DNA of 52,947 bases from Bacteroidota bacterium. GTDB lineage: Bacteria > Bacteroidota > Bacteroidia > AKYH767-A > OLB10. The number at the start of each line of letters is the position of its first letter. The stretch's first letter is position 1. The DNA lies in assembly GCA_025352785.1 (NCBI GenBank), contig JANXSD010000142.1, forward strand, positions 1-52,947, in the 5' to 3' direction. A program made the position numbers and the translations under genes. Below are positions 1 through 7,585 of this stretch, piece by piece. Under the pieces are notes generated by a model. It worked only from the letters and a program-made list of their open reading frames with translations. It made no database searches and was not told the origin of the DNA.

Positions 1-195
1 TAATTCGCGATCTTCCTGTTTCCTTGCATTCTGAAGTTTATTTGTTTGTTTCCAACGTTGAGGATTAACCCAACGATTAATGGAAAAGTTTGCCCGCTTA
101 CAATTAGCTGTTATTTGACCATATATTGGTGCTTCACCGGAATCCCTATTTAATTTGTCGAGGCGGAGATGAAAAGTAATTTTTGATGTTTTCAA
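1..195 (-). CDS. Tyrosine site-specific integrase, N-terminal part only (cut by window start)
   Basis: The minus strand is open from 195 to the window edge (65 codons). It reads as the N-terminal arm-binding domain of Bacteroidota tyrosine integrases: KTSKITFHLRLDKLN, then GEAPIYGQITANCKRANFSI and RWVNPQRW. These enzymes recombine an element into the chromosome; the catalytic C-terminal domain lies outside the window. No ATG lies close upstream in frame, so the TTG at 193-195 is the best start seen, and an earlier non-ATG start cannot be excluded. The gene reads away from tRNA-Ser, the usual arrangement at the integrase end of an element inserted in a tRNA 3' end. The family call is fairly sure; completeness and activity are unknown. 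Confidence 0.75.
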   Translation of the reverse strand, partial: MKTSKITFHLRLDKLNRDSGEAPIYGQITANCKRANFSINRWVNPQRWKQTNKLQNARKQEDREL

Positions 196-446
196 TGTTC
201 TTTGACTTAAATAGTAAGTGCAAAAGAAACTTTGACGGGAGCTAATTGAAAGCAATTGCTAAGCAAGTCCAGGAATGAACCATGAAAAAGGATACCTCAA
301 AAACTCCTGAGTTACGAGGTATCCTTTTAGGTATCCTTCTTAATGGCATTTAATGAACCCGGTGAACCATTCAGATTTTTAAAAGATCCTGAAATAGCAC
401 GTAATCAAGTGCGTATGGTATTCTGTGGTGTTCAGTGAACCAATAG
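196..446. other. Candidate attachment-site end of an integrated element
   Basis: No gene is seen in this stretch between the integrase start and the tRNA-Ser 3' end. It is dense in short repeats: TGAACC at 276-281, 354-359, 363-368 and 436-441, and GGTATCCTT at 318-326 and 330-338 with an inverted copy at 288-296. Clustered short repeats beside an integrase gene are typical of arm-type integrase sites. The crossover would be expected in or next to the tRNA 3' end near 447-470. This is an inference; the other end of the element is outside the window. Confidence 0.5.
286..328. repeat. 13-bp perfect inverted repeat
   Basis: The arms 286-298 and 316-328 are perfect reverse complements around a 17-nt spacer. 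The right half is repeated directly 12 bp further on (330-338). It could act as a transcription terminator, but the extra direct copy makes a protein-binding site at an element end at least as likely. Confidence 0.6.
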
Positions 447-536
447 TGGCGGAGAGTTAGGGATTCGAACCCCAGGAGGCTTTAACACCTCAACAGTTTT
501 CAAGACTGCCGCAATCGACCGCTCTGCCAACTCTCC
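447..536 (-). tRNA. tRNA-Ser (UGA)
   Basis: The minus strand forms a class II tRNA. The acceptor arms GGAGAGT (5' end at 536) and ACTCTCC pair, the T arm carries GGTTCGAATCC, and a long variable arm is present (GAGGTGTTAAAGCCTC), as in serine tRNAs. The anticodon TGA lies at 500-502 on the complement. A G discriminator at 450 is followed by an encoded CCA at 449-447. The 3' end faces the integrase fragment, which makes it the likely insertion target of the neighbouring element. Confidence 0.95.
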
Positions 537-541
537 GGGCG

Positions 542-549
542 CAAAAGTA
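542..549 (-). promoter_or_regulatory. Bacteroidota -7 box of tRNA-Ser
   Basis: On the minus strand TACTTTTG matches the TAnnTTTG -7 consensus of Bacteroidota sigma-ABfr promoters. It ends only 5 nt before the mature tRNA 5' end, so the transcript would carry almost no 5' leader. I see no good -33 TTTG at the usual spacing. Confidence 0.6.
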
Positions 550-862
550 AAGCATTTTTCAATTCCACGATACACATAAATCAAAAATCCTTACAGAATT
601 GTAAATCATCAATGATATCCTTGCGCTAATTGCTGATTCTCAATTCCTAATGAATATTAAAAATTATGTTGGAAATAATGAAAATACATTCATGTGGAAC
701 CTTAACTACATTCTACTCTTAAATCGTGAGGAGTGCCTTATAGAATTATTGAAAATTAGGCATCCTTAAAACAAAATAGTTGATAATTTTTGATTAGAAA
801 TTACCCCCTTAAATTGCTCAATCAATACAATAACCGTAACTTAGCTCTCTAAATATAATACC
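550..862. other. Intergenic region without a recognised gene
   Basis: About 310 bases of AT-rich sequence separate the divergent tRNA-Ser and GWxTD genes. Apart from the promoter-like sequence close to the GWxTD start, I see no ORF of useful length, no RNA gene and no strong hairpin. Confidence 0.6.
814..844 (+). promoter_or_regulatory. Possible promoter of the GWxTD gene
   Basis: TTG at 814-816 and TAACTTAG at 837-844 (one mismatch to TAnnTTTG) are 20 bp apart, close to the usual 19-bp spacing. The predicted transcript would start about 15 nt before the ATG at 863. Confidence 0.4.
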
Positions 863-2338
863 ATGAAAAAGAACTTATTGATCTGCCTCTCATGCTGTTT
901 AATGTCTCCATTATTCATCCATGCAAAAAGTTTGCAAGCTCATTTTGCGTTTTCCACTTTTTATGCTCCTGGAAATGGTCCTTATGTTGAAACTTATCTT
1001 AATGTTACTGGTGCATCTGCTAACTATTCAAAGACAATTAACGGTCAGTATCAAGCAACAATAGAAGTGTCAATTATTTATAAAAAAGGGGAAACGGTAA
1101 CGTATTTTGATAAATATAATTTGCTGAGCCCAGAAATTCCTGATACGCTTAAATCGCTATTTAATTTCACCGACTTAAAGCGAGTTAGTCTGCCCGATGG
1201 AGCTTATACCATGGTGCTTACCATCAAGGATAAAAATAATCCAGAGGCTAAGCCGTATGAACTCAAACAAGATATCACTTTAGCGTACCAACCCAATGTA
1301 ATTGCTATTTCTGATATTGAACTACTCATTGATTACAAACCAAGCACGATAGAAGGCTCTCTCGTAAAAAATGGCTATGAACTCGATCCATTAGTGGGTA
1401 ACTTTTTTGACAAAAATAATAATGAACTAAAGCTGTACGCCGAAATTTATAATACAAGTTCAATTCTTGGCAAAGATCCTTACTTGCTCAATTATCATAT
1501 CGAAACTTTCGAGACTAAGAAAATTATTGAAAGCCAAAGTATTTCAGCCCGTAAAAATTCAGAACCTGTATCAGTTCTACTCACACAATTGGATATTAGT
1601 ACGCTTCCATCAGGAAACTACAATGTGGTTGTTGAAGTGCGTAATCGAAACAATGAATTATTAGCCGTTAAACAAACATTCTTCCAACGCAGTGCACCTA
1701 TTGAAGAAATTTCCTCGACAAATGGTGACTTTACAAGCAGAAATATCTCCAATACTTTCGCTGCACACCTAACAGAAAAAGACTCACTCGCAGAATATAT
1801 TCGATGCCTTTGGCCGATATCATCTCCCAATGAAAATACCTTTGCCATGAATCAATTAGAACTAGCAGATCTTACCATCATGCAACAGTTTTTCTATGAT
1901 TTTTGGATAAAAAGGGATGCTCAAAATCCTTCCAAAGCATGGATAGAATATAAAATTCAAGTTGACAAAGCGGATCAGTTTTATCATGCCATTAACAAGA
2001 AAGGTTACATGACGGATCGTGGAAGAGTCTATCTACAATATGGCCCGCCTAACTCCATCTCCGCCTCTTACGATGAGCCATTTTCGTATCCTTATGAAAT
2101 TTGGCAATATTATAAAGCAAATAAAGAAACCAATAGAAAATTTGTTTTCTATAACCCCGCTTTAGTCGATAATGATTTTAAATTATTACATAGCGATGCA
2201 AAAGGTGAAGTTAATGACAGTCAATGGCGACTCAAGCTTAATAACCGAAGCATGGGCCCAGGTAATGTGGATGATGAAAAATTGAAAACCAATTATTATG
2301 GAACCCATACCGATGAGCTTTTTACTTCTCCTCGATAG
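863..2338 (+). CDS. GWxTD domain-containing exported protein
   Basis: This 491-residue protein starts with a signal peptide (MKKNLLICLSCCLMSPLFIHA). Residues of about 30-290 look like beta-rich, Ig-type modules. The C-terminal third carries the GWxTD-domain signature, here GYMTDRGRVYLQYGPPNSI from about residue 381, with Tyr in place of the Trp. GWxTD proteins are widespread in Bacteroidota and have no settled function; an extracytoplasmic role is likely. The gene has its own terminator and is probably monocistronic. The family call is sure, the role is not. Confidence 0.85.
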   Translation: MKKNLLICLSCCLMSPLFIHAKSLQAHFAFSTFYAPGNGPYVETYLNVTGASANYSKTINGQYQATIEVSIIYKKGETVTYFDKYNLLSPEIPDTLKSLFNFTDLKRVSLPDGAYTMVLTIKDKNNPEAKPYELKQDITLAYQPNVIAISDIELLIDYKPSTIEGSLVKNGYELDPLVGNFFDKNNNELKLYAEIYNTSSILGKDPYLLNYHIETFETKKIIESQSISARKNSEPVSVLLTQLDISTLPSGNYNVVVEVRNRNNELLAVKQTFFQRSAPIEEISSTNGDFTSRNISNTFAAHLTEKDSLAEYIRCLWPISSPNENTFAMNQLELADLTIMQQFFYDFWIKRDAQNPSKAWIEYKIQVDKADQFYHAINKKGYMTDRGRVYLQYGPPNSISASYDEPFSYPYEIWQYYKANKETNRKFVFYNPALVDNDFKLLHSDAKGEVNDSQWRLKLNNRSMGPGNVDDEKLKTNYYGTHTDELFTSPR

Positions 2339-2366
2339 ACCTTTCAATAAAAGAAATTAGATTTGC

Positions 2367-2396
2367 AGGGCTGCCATTAGGCAGCCCTTAGTTTTA
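2367..2396 (+). terminator. Rho-independent terminator
   Basis: GGGCTGCC (2368-2375) and GGCAGCCC (2380-2387) form an 8-bp GC-rich stem with an ATTA loop. A T-rich tail follows about 30 nt after the GWxTD stop codon. Confidence 0.8.
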
Positions 2397-2403
2397 CCCA
2401 TTT

Positions 2404-3444
2404 ATGCCCGACAAAAAGAAATTAGCGATCGTGATCCTCAATTGGAACGGTCAGCATTTTTTGAAAGAATTCTTGCCAGGAATAATACAACACAGTAAAG
2501 AGGAGGCTCGAATTATTATTGCTGATAATGCATCATCGGATGACTCATTAAAAGTGATTGAACAATTGTCGAATGATATTGAAGTAATAAAACTAGATCA
2601 AAATTATGGCTTTACAGGAGGCTATAACCGTGCATTAAAACTTATCGATTCCGAGTATTATGTTTTGCTAAATTCGGATGTGGAAGTTACTGATGGATGG
2701 ATCACTCCTATCTTGCAGTACCTAGAATCAAATCCAAATGTTGCTGCTTGCCAACCTCGTGTTCGTTCTTACAAAGACCGCCACCTTCTCGAACATGCTG
2801 GTGGCGCTGGAGGATATATTGATTTCTTAGGATACCCATTTTGTAGAGGAAGAATCTATAATACACTCGAAAAAGATAATGATCAATACAATGATGTTCG
2901 TGATGTTTTTTGGGCAACAGGAGCTTGTATGTTTATTCGATCATCTTCCTTTCACAATATTGGTGGCTTAGATGAATCTTTTTTTGCTCACATGGAAGAA
3001 ATAGATTTATGTTGGCGATTGCAACAAGATGAACAACGAATTTGTGTGATCCCTCAGAGCATCGTTTACCATGTAGGCGGTGGGACATTACCAAAAAGTA
3101 ATCCTCGCAAAACCTATTATAATTTCAGAAATAATTTAATGATGATGCATAAAAACTTGCCTGCATCAAAATTAGTGATTGTAATATTTGTCAGATTACT
3201 TTTAGATGGTGTTGCTGGAATTAAATTTTTATTCGATGGTGACTTCCATGATATGAAAGCTGTTTTTTCTGCGCATTTGTCATTCTATAAATCATTACCT
3301 AAAAGAATAAAAATACGAAAAGAACAACAAGCTCGTAATAAAACGAATTACATAAAAGGAATTTACAATAGAAGTATTGTTGCCGATTATTATCTCTTAA
3401 AAAAGAAATATTTTTCGCAATTGGATACGGACTCATTTACTTGA
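2404..3444 (+). CDS. Family 2 glycosyltransferase (rhamnosyltransferase-like)
   Basis: This 346-residue protein has the GT2 (GT-A fold) layout: the N-terminal strand VILNWNG, DNASSD at 41-46, the metal/nucleotide-sugar motif NSDVE at 90-94, ATGACMFIR near 171 and the acceptor/base region DESFFAHMEEIDLCWR at 190-205. A short hydrophobic stretch near 257-270 may touch the membrane. Such enzymes add sugars to surface polysaccharide or glycoproteins; the donor and acceptor cannot be read from sequence. The FAH-family gene follows after 12 nt, so the two may be cotranscribed although they share no obvious pathway. Confidence 0.9.
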   Translation: MPDKKKLAIVILNWNGQHFLKEFLPGIIQHSKEEARIIIADNASSDDSLKVIEQLSNDIEVIKLDQNYGFTGGYNRALKLIDSEYYVLLNSDVEVTDGWITPILQYLESNPNVAACQPRVRSYKDRHLLEHAGGAGGYIDFLGYPFCRGRIYNTLEKDNDQYNDVRDVFWATGACMFIRSSSFHNIGGLDESFFAHMEEIDLCWRLQQDEQRICVIPQSIVYHVGGGTLPKSNPRKTYYNFRNNLMMMHKNLPASKLVIVIFVRLLLDGVAGIKFLFDGDFHDMKAVFSAHLSFYKSLPKRIKIRKEQQARNKTNYIKGIYNRSIVADYYLLKKKYFSQLDTDSFT

Positions 3445-3456
3445 AATTAAAATAAA

Positions 3457-4068
3457 ATGAAAATCATTTGCGTTGGTCGTAATTATGCAGCTCATGCCGC
3501 AGAACTAAACAATCCCGTTGAAGCGAACCCTGTCATTTTTATGAAACCGGATACAGCTTTAATGCAACCTAGGCTACCTTTTTTTTACCCTTCATTTTCA
3601 AATGACATCCATTATGAAACAGAATTAGTAGTAAAAATTAATAAAGTAGGAAAGAATATTGCAAAGAAATTTGCTCATCGTTATTATGATGAGGTAAGCT
3701 TAGGAATCGATTTCACAGCACGTGATCTTCAATCAAAATTAAAATCCAAAGGCCTCCCTTGGGAACTTGCTAAGGCGTTTGATGGATCGGCTCCTGTTGG
3801 ATCATTTATCTCCAAAGAATCGCTAAATCCCATCCAAGATTTGCATTTTTCTTTATTTATCAATGGAGAAATTCGCCAAAAAGGTCATACGGCTTTAATG
3901 CTTTTTACTGTCGATAAAATCATTGAGTTTGTATCTTCTTACATCACACTTAAAAAAGGCGATCTCCTCTTCACCGGTACTCCAGAAGGTGTTGGTCCGA
4001 TTAAAAAAAATGACCTTTTAGAAGCTTACCTAGGTGACCAAAAACTATTGTCGCTGAAGATTAAATAA
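3457..4068 (+). CDS. Fumarylacetoacetate hydrolase (FAH) family protein
   Basis: This 203-residue protein has the compact FAH fold. It opens with MKIICVGRNYAAHAAE and FMKPDTAL. The metal ligands are probably E54 and E56 (HYETELVV) and D85 (GIDFTARD), and it closes with FTGTPEGVGPIKKNDLLEA. Family members split or decarboxylate 2-oxo acids such as acylpyruvates or oxaloacetate in the cytoplasm; the substrate here is open. Its length is close to that of acylpyruvase/YcgM-type members. Nothing nearby suggests an aromatic degradation pathway, so a housekeeping clean-up role is more likely. Confidence 0.88.
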   Translation: MKIICVGRNYAAHAAELNNPVEANPVIFMKPDTALMQPRLPFFYPSFSNDIHYETELVVKINKVGKNIAKKFAHRYYDEVSLGIDFTARDLQSKLKSKGLPWELAKAFDGSAPVGSFISKESLNPIQDLHFSLFINGEIRQKGHTALMLFTVDKIIEFVSSYITLKKGDLLFTGTPEGVGPIKKNDLLEAYLGDQKLLSLKIK

Positions 4069-4196
4069 AGTGTTTTCTACAGTAATTGTAGTGCCTTTTC
4101 AATTAAAACTCCTACGTTGAAATATTTTACGGAGTGCTTAACAATTATAAGCCTGATGTTCCGTATCATTGATTGATGATTTCTGCGACTATAAAA

Positions 4197-6554
4197 ATGA
4201 TAAAACTATTTGTTTTTCCACTCTTCTGTTTATGCTTTTTTTCATCGAATGTGTATGCCACGCATATTGTTGGGGGTGAATTAAATTATACTTATCTGGG
4301 CAATGATCAATATGAAATACGACTAACAATGTATAGGGATTGTTATAATGGCGTTCCTCCTTTTGATAATCCAGCATCCATTGGCATCTTCGATCAATTT
4401 AACAATTTTGTTACCGAGTTATTAGTCGTATTTCCAGGTTCAGATACCATTCCATCTACTATCAATTCTCCTTGCATCATCCCTCCCACCAATATCTGCT
4501 ATGAACATACCTCCTATTCAGGAATTGTAACGCTCCCACCTCGGTTACAAGGATACCAACTCTCCTATCAACGTTGCTGTAGAAATAAAACCATAAAAAA
4601 TATTTTTGATCCCAGCTTTACAGGTGCGACTTATTACGCAACAATTCCATCCTCATTTTTAGCCAATAACAGTAATCCGGTTTTTAAAAACTGGCCACCT
4701 CCATTTATCTGTGCTGGAATTCCTTTTGTATTTGATCACTCTGCAACCGATGTAGATGGTGACTCGATTATCTACGAATTATGTACACCTTTTAGTGGTG
4801 CGGATACCGTATCCCCAAAGCCTCAGCCTCCTAATCCACCTCCATACAGTAATGTAACATTTATTCCACCTTTTACTTTGAATGATATGCTTGGAGGTGT
4901 TCCTTTGACGATTGATCGTTTCACTGGTGAGTTAACATGTACTCCAAATACAATCGGACAATTTGTTGTTGGAATTTGTGCTTCTGAATACAAAAGAAAT
5001 GGAACTTTTATTAGCACTACCCGAAGAGATTTTCAGTTGAATGTGGTGCCTTGTCCGTCTTACGTTGTTGCTGCCATTCAAAATCCAATTATTAATTGTA
5101 AAACCAACGAAGTTACGTTTGCTAATTTTTCAATAAATGCAGGATCCTATTTATGGAATTTCGGTCTTAGCGGAACATTAGGCGATACCTCCAATGCATT
5201 TTCTCCAACTTTTATTTATCCCGATACTGGAGTTTATAATGTTACACTCATCGCTTATTCTAACATGTCACTTACATGTTCGGATACTACTGTGGGAACT
5301 GTTACTATCTTGCCCGAATATGCTGCATCATTTAATTTTACGAAGGATATCTGCACAAACATCTATTCTTTTACAGATACTAGTAATAGCATTAGTGGAA
5401 CAACGGCTTCTTGGTATTGGGAGTTTAAGGATGGAACTTCCTCCAATCAACATAATCCGACACATCAATTTTTATATGCTGGCATCTATGACGTAACATT
5501 AATTGCTACCTCTACTCGTGGTTGTATGGATACTGTTGTTACACAAATAATTATTTCTCCTTTACTTCGCATTTCCTCAACACAAATTAATAATGTTCGT
5601 TGTAATAGTGAATGTAATGGCACTGCCACCATTATTGCTGCTGATGGAAATTTTCCGTATTTCTATTTATGGAATGATCCCAATAATCAAGTAAGTGCTT
5701 CTGCCATAAATTTGTGTGCTAGTGAATTTATTGTTACGATAACTGATAATCAGGGATGCATTCTAAAAGATACTATTAACATCATTCAGCCTGACACTTT
5801 AAAATTAAATCTTGTAAGCAATGTAGCGTATTGCAAAGGTGCATGCATCGGTTCTGCTAGTGCTGTAACCGATGGTGGTAATGGAGGTAATCAATTTCAA
5901 TGGAACGATCCTCAAGCACAACAATCGTCCAGCGCAACAGGATTATGTCCGGGAAATTATTTAGTGGTAGTTACGGATAGTAAAGGATGCATTGTTAAGG
6001 ATACAATTTCTGTTTTATATTCTGATTCACTTCCTGTAATTCATGCTTCTGCAGATACAACAATTATCTACCAAGGTCAATCAACAACGCTACATGCAAT
6101 TCCTATTTTAGGAAATACTTTTAGTTGGAGTCCGCTTGAAACACTTGACAATTATTTAATACCAAATCCAATAGCAACTCCACCACAAACTACTACTTAC
6201 ACTTTAACGATTACTGATAAAAATCAATGTGTAAATAAAGATACCGTACGTATTTTAGTGAAGGATGTACTTTGTATTGAACCAGAATTATTTATCCCAA
6301 ACGCATTTACGCCAAACAATGATCAACAAAATGATGTGCTTTTTGTAAGAGGAAATACGATTGAGAAAATGCATATTTCTATTTATGATCGATTGGGTGA
6401 AAAAGTTTTTGAAAGCAATAATAAATTAGATGGTTGGGATGGAACGTACAAAGGAAATAGTGTTCCCCCGGGCGTATTTGTCTATTATCTTACAATTGGT
6501 TGTTACAATAAATTGCAGTTTATAAAAAAAGGAAACATCACTGTTATACGATAA
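4197..6554 (+). CDS. Large secreted adhesin with PKD and SprB repeats and a gliding-motility C-terminal (CHU_C) domain
   Basis: The start at 4197 gives a normal signal peptide (MIKLFVFPLFCLCFF...YA); ATGs at 4173 and 4176 would add up to eight residues. The mature N-terminus THIVGGELNYTYLG...YEIRLTMYRDC is a common opening of Bacteroidota surface proteins. Counting from 4173, two PKD-like domains lie at about 291-375 and 379-463, two SprB-type repeats begin near 475 (RCNSECNGTATI) and 552 (YCKGACIGSASA), each ending in TD..GC, and an Ig-like stretch follows. The CHU_C tail starts near 706 (LFIPNAFTPNNDQQND). The protein should be exported by Sec and then T9SS and anchored at the cell surface. 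It heads a four-gene T9SS block. Confidence 0.88.
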   Translation: MIKLFVFPLFCLCFFSSNVYATHIVGGELNYTYLGNDQYEIRLTMYRDCYNGVPPFDNPASIGIFDQFNNFVTELLVVFPGSDTIPSTINSPCIIPPTNICYEHTSYSGIVTLPPRLQGYQLSYQRCCRNKTIKNIFDPSFTGATYYATIPSSFLANNSNPVFKNWPPPFICAGIPFVFDHSATDVDGDSIIYELCTPFSGADTVSPKPQPPNPPPYSNVTFIPPFTLNDMLGGVPLTIDRFTGELTCTPNTIGQFVVGICASEYKRNGTFISTTRRDFQLNVVPCPSYVVAAIQNPIINCKTNEVTFANFSINAGSYLWNFGLSGTLGDTSNAFSPTFIYPDTGVYNVTLIAYSNMSLTCSDTTVGTVTILPEYAASFNFTKDICTNIYSFTDTSNSISGTTASWYWEFKDGTSSNQHNPTHQFLYAGIYDVTLIATSTRGCMDTVVTQIIISPLLRISSTQINNVRCNSECNGTATIIAADGNFPYFYLWNDPNNQVSASAINLCASEFIVTITDNQGCILKDTINIIQPDTLKLNLVSNVAYCKGACIGSASAVTDGGNGGNQFQWNDPQAQQSSSATGLCPGNYLVVVTDSKGCIVKDTISVLYSDSLPVIHASADTTIIYQGQSTTLHAIPILGNTFSWSPLETLDNYLIPNPIATPPQTTTYTLTITDKNQCVNKDTVRILVKDVLCIEPELFIPNAFTPNNDQQNDVLFVRGNTIEKMHISIYDRLGEKVFESNNKLDGWDGTYKGNSVPPGVFVYYLTIGCYNKLQFIKKGNITVIR

Positions 6555-6564
6555 TACTTATTAA

Positions 6565-7584
6565 TTGAAAAAAGGAAATGTAATTCTAATTCTGTTTTTC
6601 GCATTTAGTTTCTTAACGAAATTAGGTGCGCAGGATTTGCATTTTTCTCAATTTCAATATAGCCCATTAAATTTAGGACCCTCCGAGGTGGGCAACATGG
6701 ATGCAGATATACGAATTACGGCTTTACATCGGCGACAATGGGCATCTGTAACTGTTCCTTATCAAACTTTCTCCTTGAGCGTAGATGGAAAACTTAATGC
6801 CTGGAAGGATTATTTTAAAGGCTTAGGAGCTGGACTTTTAATTAACCAAGATAAAGCCGGAGACGGTGCATTACAAACTTTGCAACTAACATTGGCGCTT
6901 TCATATTCATTAGCATTAACAAAAGACTCCATTCATTTTTTACACCTTGGTGTGAACGGAGGATTTGTTCAGAAAAATCTTGATATTAATAAACTTAATT
7001 TCGATAATCAATTTGATGGAGATAATTTTATTCCACAATCGCCCACTGGTGAATCTTTCGATCGAACGAATTATACGTATGCAGATATTGGAATTGCTGC
7101 AGGATGGTCAGCACATTTCACGAAAACGATTTGGAACGCTGGAATTCAATTCCAACATCTTAATCGTGCCGATTTAAGTTATTACAACTCCGGAAAAGTG
7201 AGATTACCTATTCTTACTCAAATGCATATTGGTAGTAATTTTACTTTTAGTGAAAATATATCCTTTCTTCCAGCAGTTAATTTTATGATGCAGGATAATT
7301 TTCGAGAAGTAAATGTAGGGATGGAAGCAAAATTGACAATGCATAATGAAGCTGCAAAAAGATACGCCGTTGGTTTAGGATTATTCTACAGAACTTCCGA
7401 TGCATTAATTCCAATGATAAGTTTATATTATAATAAATTTCGATTAGGTTTCTCGTATGATATCAATATTTCATCCTTGAAAAAAGCCAGCAACTACAAA
7501 GGAGGACCAGAAATAACACTCATCTATATGGCAAAGAAAATTAAATCAAATTCTCAACGACGAATTATTTGTCCGCTGTATTAA
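6565..7584 (+). CDS. Type IX secretion system PorP/SprF family membrane protein
   Basis: This 339-residue outer-membrane beta-barrel has a signal peptide and then the hallmark mature start QDLHFSQFQYSPLNLGPSEVG. Phe/Tyr-rich alternating strands continue to the C-terminus. PorP/SprF-like proteins pair with CHU_C (type B CTD) adhesins and are needed to secrete or hold them at the surface. The start is a TTG at 6565: it is the only start that keeps the whole signal peptide, since the next ATG lies well inside the barrel. The gene sits 10 nt after the CHU_C adhesin and 1 nt before the next gene, so adhesin and partner are cotranscribed. Confidence 0.9.
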   Translation: MKKGNVILILFFAFSFLTKLGAQDLHFSQFQYSPLNLGPSEVGNMDADIRITALHRRQWASVTVPYQTFSLSVDGKLNAWKDYFKGLGAGLLINQDKAGDGALQTLQLTLALSYSLALTKDSIHFLHLGVNGGFVQKNLDINKLNFDNQFDGDNFIPQSPTGESFDRTNYTYADIGIAAGWSAHFTKTIWNAGIQFQHLNRADLSYYNSGKVRLPILTQMHIGSNFTFSENISFLPAVNFMMQDNFREVNVGMEAKLTMHNEAAKRYAVGLGLFYRTSDALIPMISLYYNKFRLGFSYDINISSLKKASNYKGGPEITLIYMAKKIKSNSQRRIICPLY

Positions 7585-7585
7585 T

